From Lithospermum erythrorhizon (lineage: Eukaryota > Streptophyta > Magnoliopsida > Boraginales > Boraginaceae), in contig JADFUC010001610.1 of the NCBI GenBank assembly GCA_019722365.1, forward strand, positions 806,001-870,000: a stretch of 64,000 nucleotides of DNA, written 5' to 3'. The translations under genes and the position numbers were made by a program. Positions 60,200-64,000 of the stretch are shown piece after piece. The notes under the pieces were generated by a model. It searched no databases and was not told the DNA's origin. It was given only the letters and a program-made list of their open reading frames with translations. The stretch's first letter is position 1. Each line of letters starts with the position of its first letter.

Positions 60200-60959
60200 A
60201 TCGACCAAAAGTACAAAATGTCAATATAAAACTTCATTATGAAATCGGAAGTAACTTAATGAATAATAGAATAATCCGGCTATGACAAAAAGCAGCGAGG
60301 CTGTGAAGATCCTCACGCCACCCCGTCGACTTTTTGGGCTCTAAGGCACGATCACTCGGAATAGATCATCGTTGGGCTTTCCTATCGACGCCTTGCAAAT
60401 AAAAATCTTTGCCAATAGCGAAATAGGGTGTAAATTGAAAACTTAGTGAATACTTATTTCGAAGCGGAAATAATTTCCTTGCCCCATGACTTAGTGTAAT
60501 ATAAAGAATAGTTAAATTCTCGCTAAATTAGATAGACATGGCGAGAATACTATACAACTCAGCCCGTAATACAAAGAAAATGCTCGATAGTGGGTTCATT
60601 ATCATGCTCGCATCATAAAAGGTATATACGTCTGCCAGAAGCGTCTACTGCGATCATAAATTTATAAACCCCGTTCGACTAAACGTGCACAATCTAATGA
60701 GCGTCCGACCAGTACAGATAAATACATTGCATTTTGAGAAAACAAGACAACACTTGGTGAGTCCACGCTGACTCTGCTTTCATCGACCCGACAATGTAAA
60801 ATCCAGACTAACAACTAGACCGTCATTTCCTTATTTCTAAAACAATGGCTTCGATCATTTCAAATAGGAATCAGGTTTACCTGCAAGTAAGGCGTATAAT
60901 CAGCACCGGCTTCTTGGGGAGAAACTTATGCCGTCGACATAAGCTAAGCAAGCGAAAAA
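60200..60959. other. No recognisable gene
   Basis: Mixed, rather CG-bearing DNA between the LTR and the gypsy remnant. It may contain the gypsy chromodomain or 3' LTR end, but nothing identifiable was seen. Confidence 0.4.
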
Positions 60960-63900
60960 CCATTAGCAGTGCAGGGCCATCACAGGCATCTGAAACACTT
61001 CCAGAAATCTAAAAAGAGGCAATACCCGGATAGCAGCAGCACGCTCGTAGCAGAGATAGCAAATCTGGCCTTGCTTCGTACGAGAGGTACAAAGGAAATA
61101 CCGAGAACAACAGCTGCGTAACGGGTTATTTTGTCTACCCGCTAATAAAAATTTCGCTCTCGAAATTTCCCAAGCTAACTTGACCACGGAAGACTGACAA
61201 TGCGACTCGTGATCATAGCGATAAATAGCGAAACAACTACACTTGTTTACCTCTTTAGAACTCTAATATCATCATAGCGCTCCCATTCGCTCATAAAATG
61301 GATTTGGGATTCCTCCATGGCTTGCTTCAATGAGCCACCGCCTTGTTTAAATCCTTTCGCAGGTCGAGAATCTTACTTGAGCTTACTCGCCAAAGGTAAG
61401 ATCACCACCGAGTTCCACTGTGTCGAGCTAAAGAGCCAGAGATTCATCGAAGACATACTTTACCAGCAGACACATAGAAATACATTATGGTCTACTTCGA
61501 AATCCGGGCCAGCCAAAACGATAAGCTATGGATCCGCTCTGGCAAAATCTCAAAACATCAAATATAACGGGAATTTCGACTTCCCACTTTCGCTTCGAAC
61601 CGCTGACCCTTTTCGGTAGGTTATCCTCATAAACACCCGATCGCCCAACCCGAGAAGACAAATCCGCTCGGCGATCGGCATATTCTTACGCTGTGCGTGT
61701 GCGTATCCTCCCGAGAGTCAGAACACGCTCGGCGTATCCTCACGAAGTGCGGATTAGTCACTCTACAATTGCCCGTACATGCAGGGGATGGAAAGATGCC
61801 TTAACTGACTACGGTTCCCAGCGCCTCTTGAAAACCTTTCAAAATCTCGGTAAACCTCTGCATCCGCGGTCGGAGATAATCGGCCGAAGTGTAATCTCGC
61901 GTCGATCAAAACATAAATCTTATTTACAACCTGCCGGTCCATGTTCGATTTAATCGGTAGGAAGTGGCGGACTTACGACATAATCATCCACGGTAGCTGA
62001 ATCCCATTAGGTTCCGCTTTCCGGCGATCTAAGAAGTCAAGCAAAGAAATCATGGTGATACTCCCACAGCGTCCCGAATTCGAGGAATCGGAAGTGGGTG
62101 ATAAACACAACGTGGTGTACATCTTTTGATACGTCACTGTAAATGAGCCAAACACTGCTTGCTGAGCTCTGATCTCGTCCGGACGCCCAATAAAACCCAA
62201 CCTCGAGTCCCGATCTGTCTTGCGTCTTACTAGATGCGTGCTGCAGGAGGCAAATGCTTTCTTTGAAGGCTCTGAATTCGATCAAAATTACAAGTCGAAC
62301 GCCAGTGAGCGACAATTTCGCGTAGCTACGACGACTCGGCTCCCGAGATCGCTTCGTCACCCTTTGGTTCGCCCGCTTCCCGCCCCATTTCGGGCGTACG
62401 CTCACTAAAATTCGCCTTCCCAGGGTGATGCTACGTGAGTCATCCTGGTATTGTAAGCTCCATCCGTCTATACGCCTCGAGCTTCGGTCTACTGCGTGGG
62501 GAGATCTTGAGACACTTTATGATCGGTAAAAATCTAGCGTAACCCCGTACAAGTAATGCGTCCATGACTTGACACAAAGGCGATTCTTTGCCAACTCGAA
62601 TTATGGTGATAATTCCTCGATAGTTCGCCAGTAATAAATCGAAGCATGAAGCGATATTTCTCCCGATTCTACGTATTACGCATGACCAACCCACAGTGGC
62701 CAGCGTCGTTGTATAACAAACCTGAGCCGGATGGTAGAGCTAAAGCTGAGTCACGGTATTAGGCTTACTTTCGATTCTCAAAGCAGTTCTGTGAAGCCTG
62801 GGGAAATTGAATAAAGGGAACACCATTGCAATTGACTGGTCATCGGATCACCTTGATTAACGAGAAGTCACGATAAACCTCCTGTAATACTGGCCAAACC
62901 CAAAACTCACCACCGATGGCTCGTGGAGGTCAGCTACCGGAGTTATTCGCGACCTCGCGCCGGGGATCAGCGCAAATACCGTTACACGTCTGGCTGTGGC
63001 CCCAGGCGCCATGAAAAAAGAACGCAGCTTGGTGAACTTGAGCGTACAACACATCTTGTCTGTCACTACCCTCCAAGCATGCTTGGCGGGTGTCTGCAGT
63101 GCTCTCGCCGCCACTCGAGTAGATCGAGAATATCGTCAATGAACCGCGATCTGCAGACATCCAAGAACTTCCCGAGGCTTGCGATTCGTAGATCCGTGAA
63201 TCTTCTTTGATGCGTTAATTGACGAATGGCGTCGCACATAAATAGTAGTGCCACTACGGAGTCGAAAGTATTTGATTTCGAATGTAAGCTCCTCATGATC
63301 TGTGAGGCGTAATCGAGATCCTCAAAATCAATCTTGAAAACACGCGGCGTCAACGGTTTGAAAAGCATGGCATCTTGAGTTGGTCAAATAGATGTATCCT
63401 CGACAATGGATAACGGTGCTTTTTTGTGAGTACATGCATAACCTCGATGTACCGTCCTTAACAGCCACTTTGACACGAGGCTGGTCGCTTTCAGTGCGAT
63501 AAATTCCTTATCAGCGGTTCCGCTGGTGGTGGCTGACTCTCGACTACTAACGGGCAAATGCATACGATGCGATGAAATCGGCCGCGGTACCGGAACTGCA
63601 CTCAGTCAGAGAAACTCTAAGCCACCGCTAGCGATAAACTTTTGGTAGATCACCGGAAAAACATCGACATACTACGGACGGCCACAGGCATCCTCCCGAT
63701 GCGCTCGCATATACATCCGAATTGATGCGTATCCGAGAGCCACGACCTTTCTTCGTTAACTTTACGGCAAAATGAAACTCGATGCTGGATCTTCTAACTC
63801 CTTAAGCAGAATCTGCAGTACGGTCATGAATGATATACTTGCGGCAAATCAATTTTTGCCGTGATAAACCGATCGTACCCACGAATGAATCCAAAATCTC
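60960..63900 (-). mobile_element. Degenerate Ty3/gypsy retrotransposon pol (RT, RNase H, integrase)
   Basis: On the minus strand the gypsy order RT, RNase H, integrase is visible across many frame changes. RT: KIDFEDLDYA.QI near 63300, FIDDIL at about 63124-63150, LYA.VHQ and YYRRF near 62900-63080. RNase H: a THDLELA-like stretch near 62600 and KCLK near 62515. Integrase: KAEPNGIQLPW near 62000 and FQEALGT at about 61813-61839, a strong gypsy signature; further on GDRVFMRI (about 61625-61660), the start of the integrase C-terminal region. None of the overlapping open frames on either strand is a real gene. The clade is probably chromovirus-like (Tekay/Del type), but no chromodomain was seen. 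Confidence 0.8.
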
Positions 63901-64000
63901 TTGGCTTTCAAGAAGCGGAAGTAGGTCAAAGAAACTATGGCTGATTGGTACCAGCAGCTCAAGGGGCAATCTCACATAGACATGTAACTTTTCAATGCAC

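Noticed and set aside
62037..63368. Overlapping minus-strand frames of 75-122 codons as separate genes
   Set aside because: They are frame-shifted fragments of one gypsy pol region.
1..64000. CRISPR arrays, bacterial operons or a prokaryote-like defence system
   Set aside because: The genes are spliced plant genes; the tandem repeats seen have no regular repeat-spacer layout.

Overview
The window is nuclear DNA from a flowering plant, most likely a core eudicot. Genes are split by many short GT..AG introns and encode a plastid MEP-pathway enzyme, a PIP2 aquaporin, a plant NF-YC10/POLE4-like protein, Sec61-beta, a DC1 (Cys/His-rich C1) protein and a CbxX/CfxQ-type AAA ATPase. Intergenic DNA is AT-rich and full of MITE-like repeats. 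The recurring tactccgta element ends hint at Caryophyllales or an asterid, but that is weak evidence.

Layout. 1-8 kb: degenerate retrotransposon DNA, including a minus-strand Ty1/copia pol, an LTR-like block and tandem repeats. 8.7-10.2 kb: a 0.67-kb inverted duplication of the last exon of a CbxX-type AAA gene; the minus-strand arm belongs to the fuller gene (9567-11600) and the plus-strand arm is a truncated copy. 11.6-15.1 kb: repeats, possibly a long intron. 15.1-16.4 kb: a four-DC1-domain gene with a coiled coil, same strand and compatible splice phase as the AAA gene, so the two may be one DC1-coiled-coil-AAA gene. 19.2 kb: small unknown single-pass membrane protein. 23.1 kb: Sec61-beta. 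24.6-28.0 kb: NF-YC10/POLE4-like histone-fold protein (minus strand, 4 exons). 28-31 kb: hAT-like and Stowaway-like repeats. 32.1-38.4 kb: HDS (IspG/GcpE), 19 coding exons, 737 aa. 40.4-42.7 kb: PIP2 aquaporin, 4 exons, 283 aa. 43-64 kb: mobile-element remnants and minisatellites: a short direct-repeat pair, a transposon-protein remnant, a hAT transposase tail, a DUF1985-like remnant, an LTR with polypurine tract, and a minus-strand Ty3/gypsy RT-RNaseH-integrase region.

The genes do not form a pathway. HDS acts in the chloroplast stroma (penultimate step of the MEP pathway), PIP2 at the plasma membrane, Sec61-beta at the ER translocon, and the NF-YC10/POLE4-like protein in the nucleus. The most unusual locus is 8.7-16.4 kb (AAA inverted duplication plus possible DC1-AAA fusion).

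Quality note: 8.6-43 kb holds clean open exons, apart from a scrambled AT-rich array near 13-14.5 kb. In 1-8 kb and 44-64 kb, recognisable TE proteins change frame every few tens of bases and CG dinucleotides are frequent. This looks at least partly like uncorrected sequencing error, so coordinates of remnants there are approximate. All exon boundaries were read by eye from splice sites and conserved protein sequence; none was checked by alignment.
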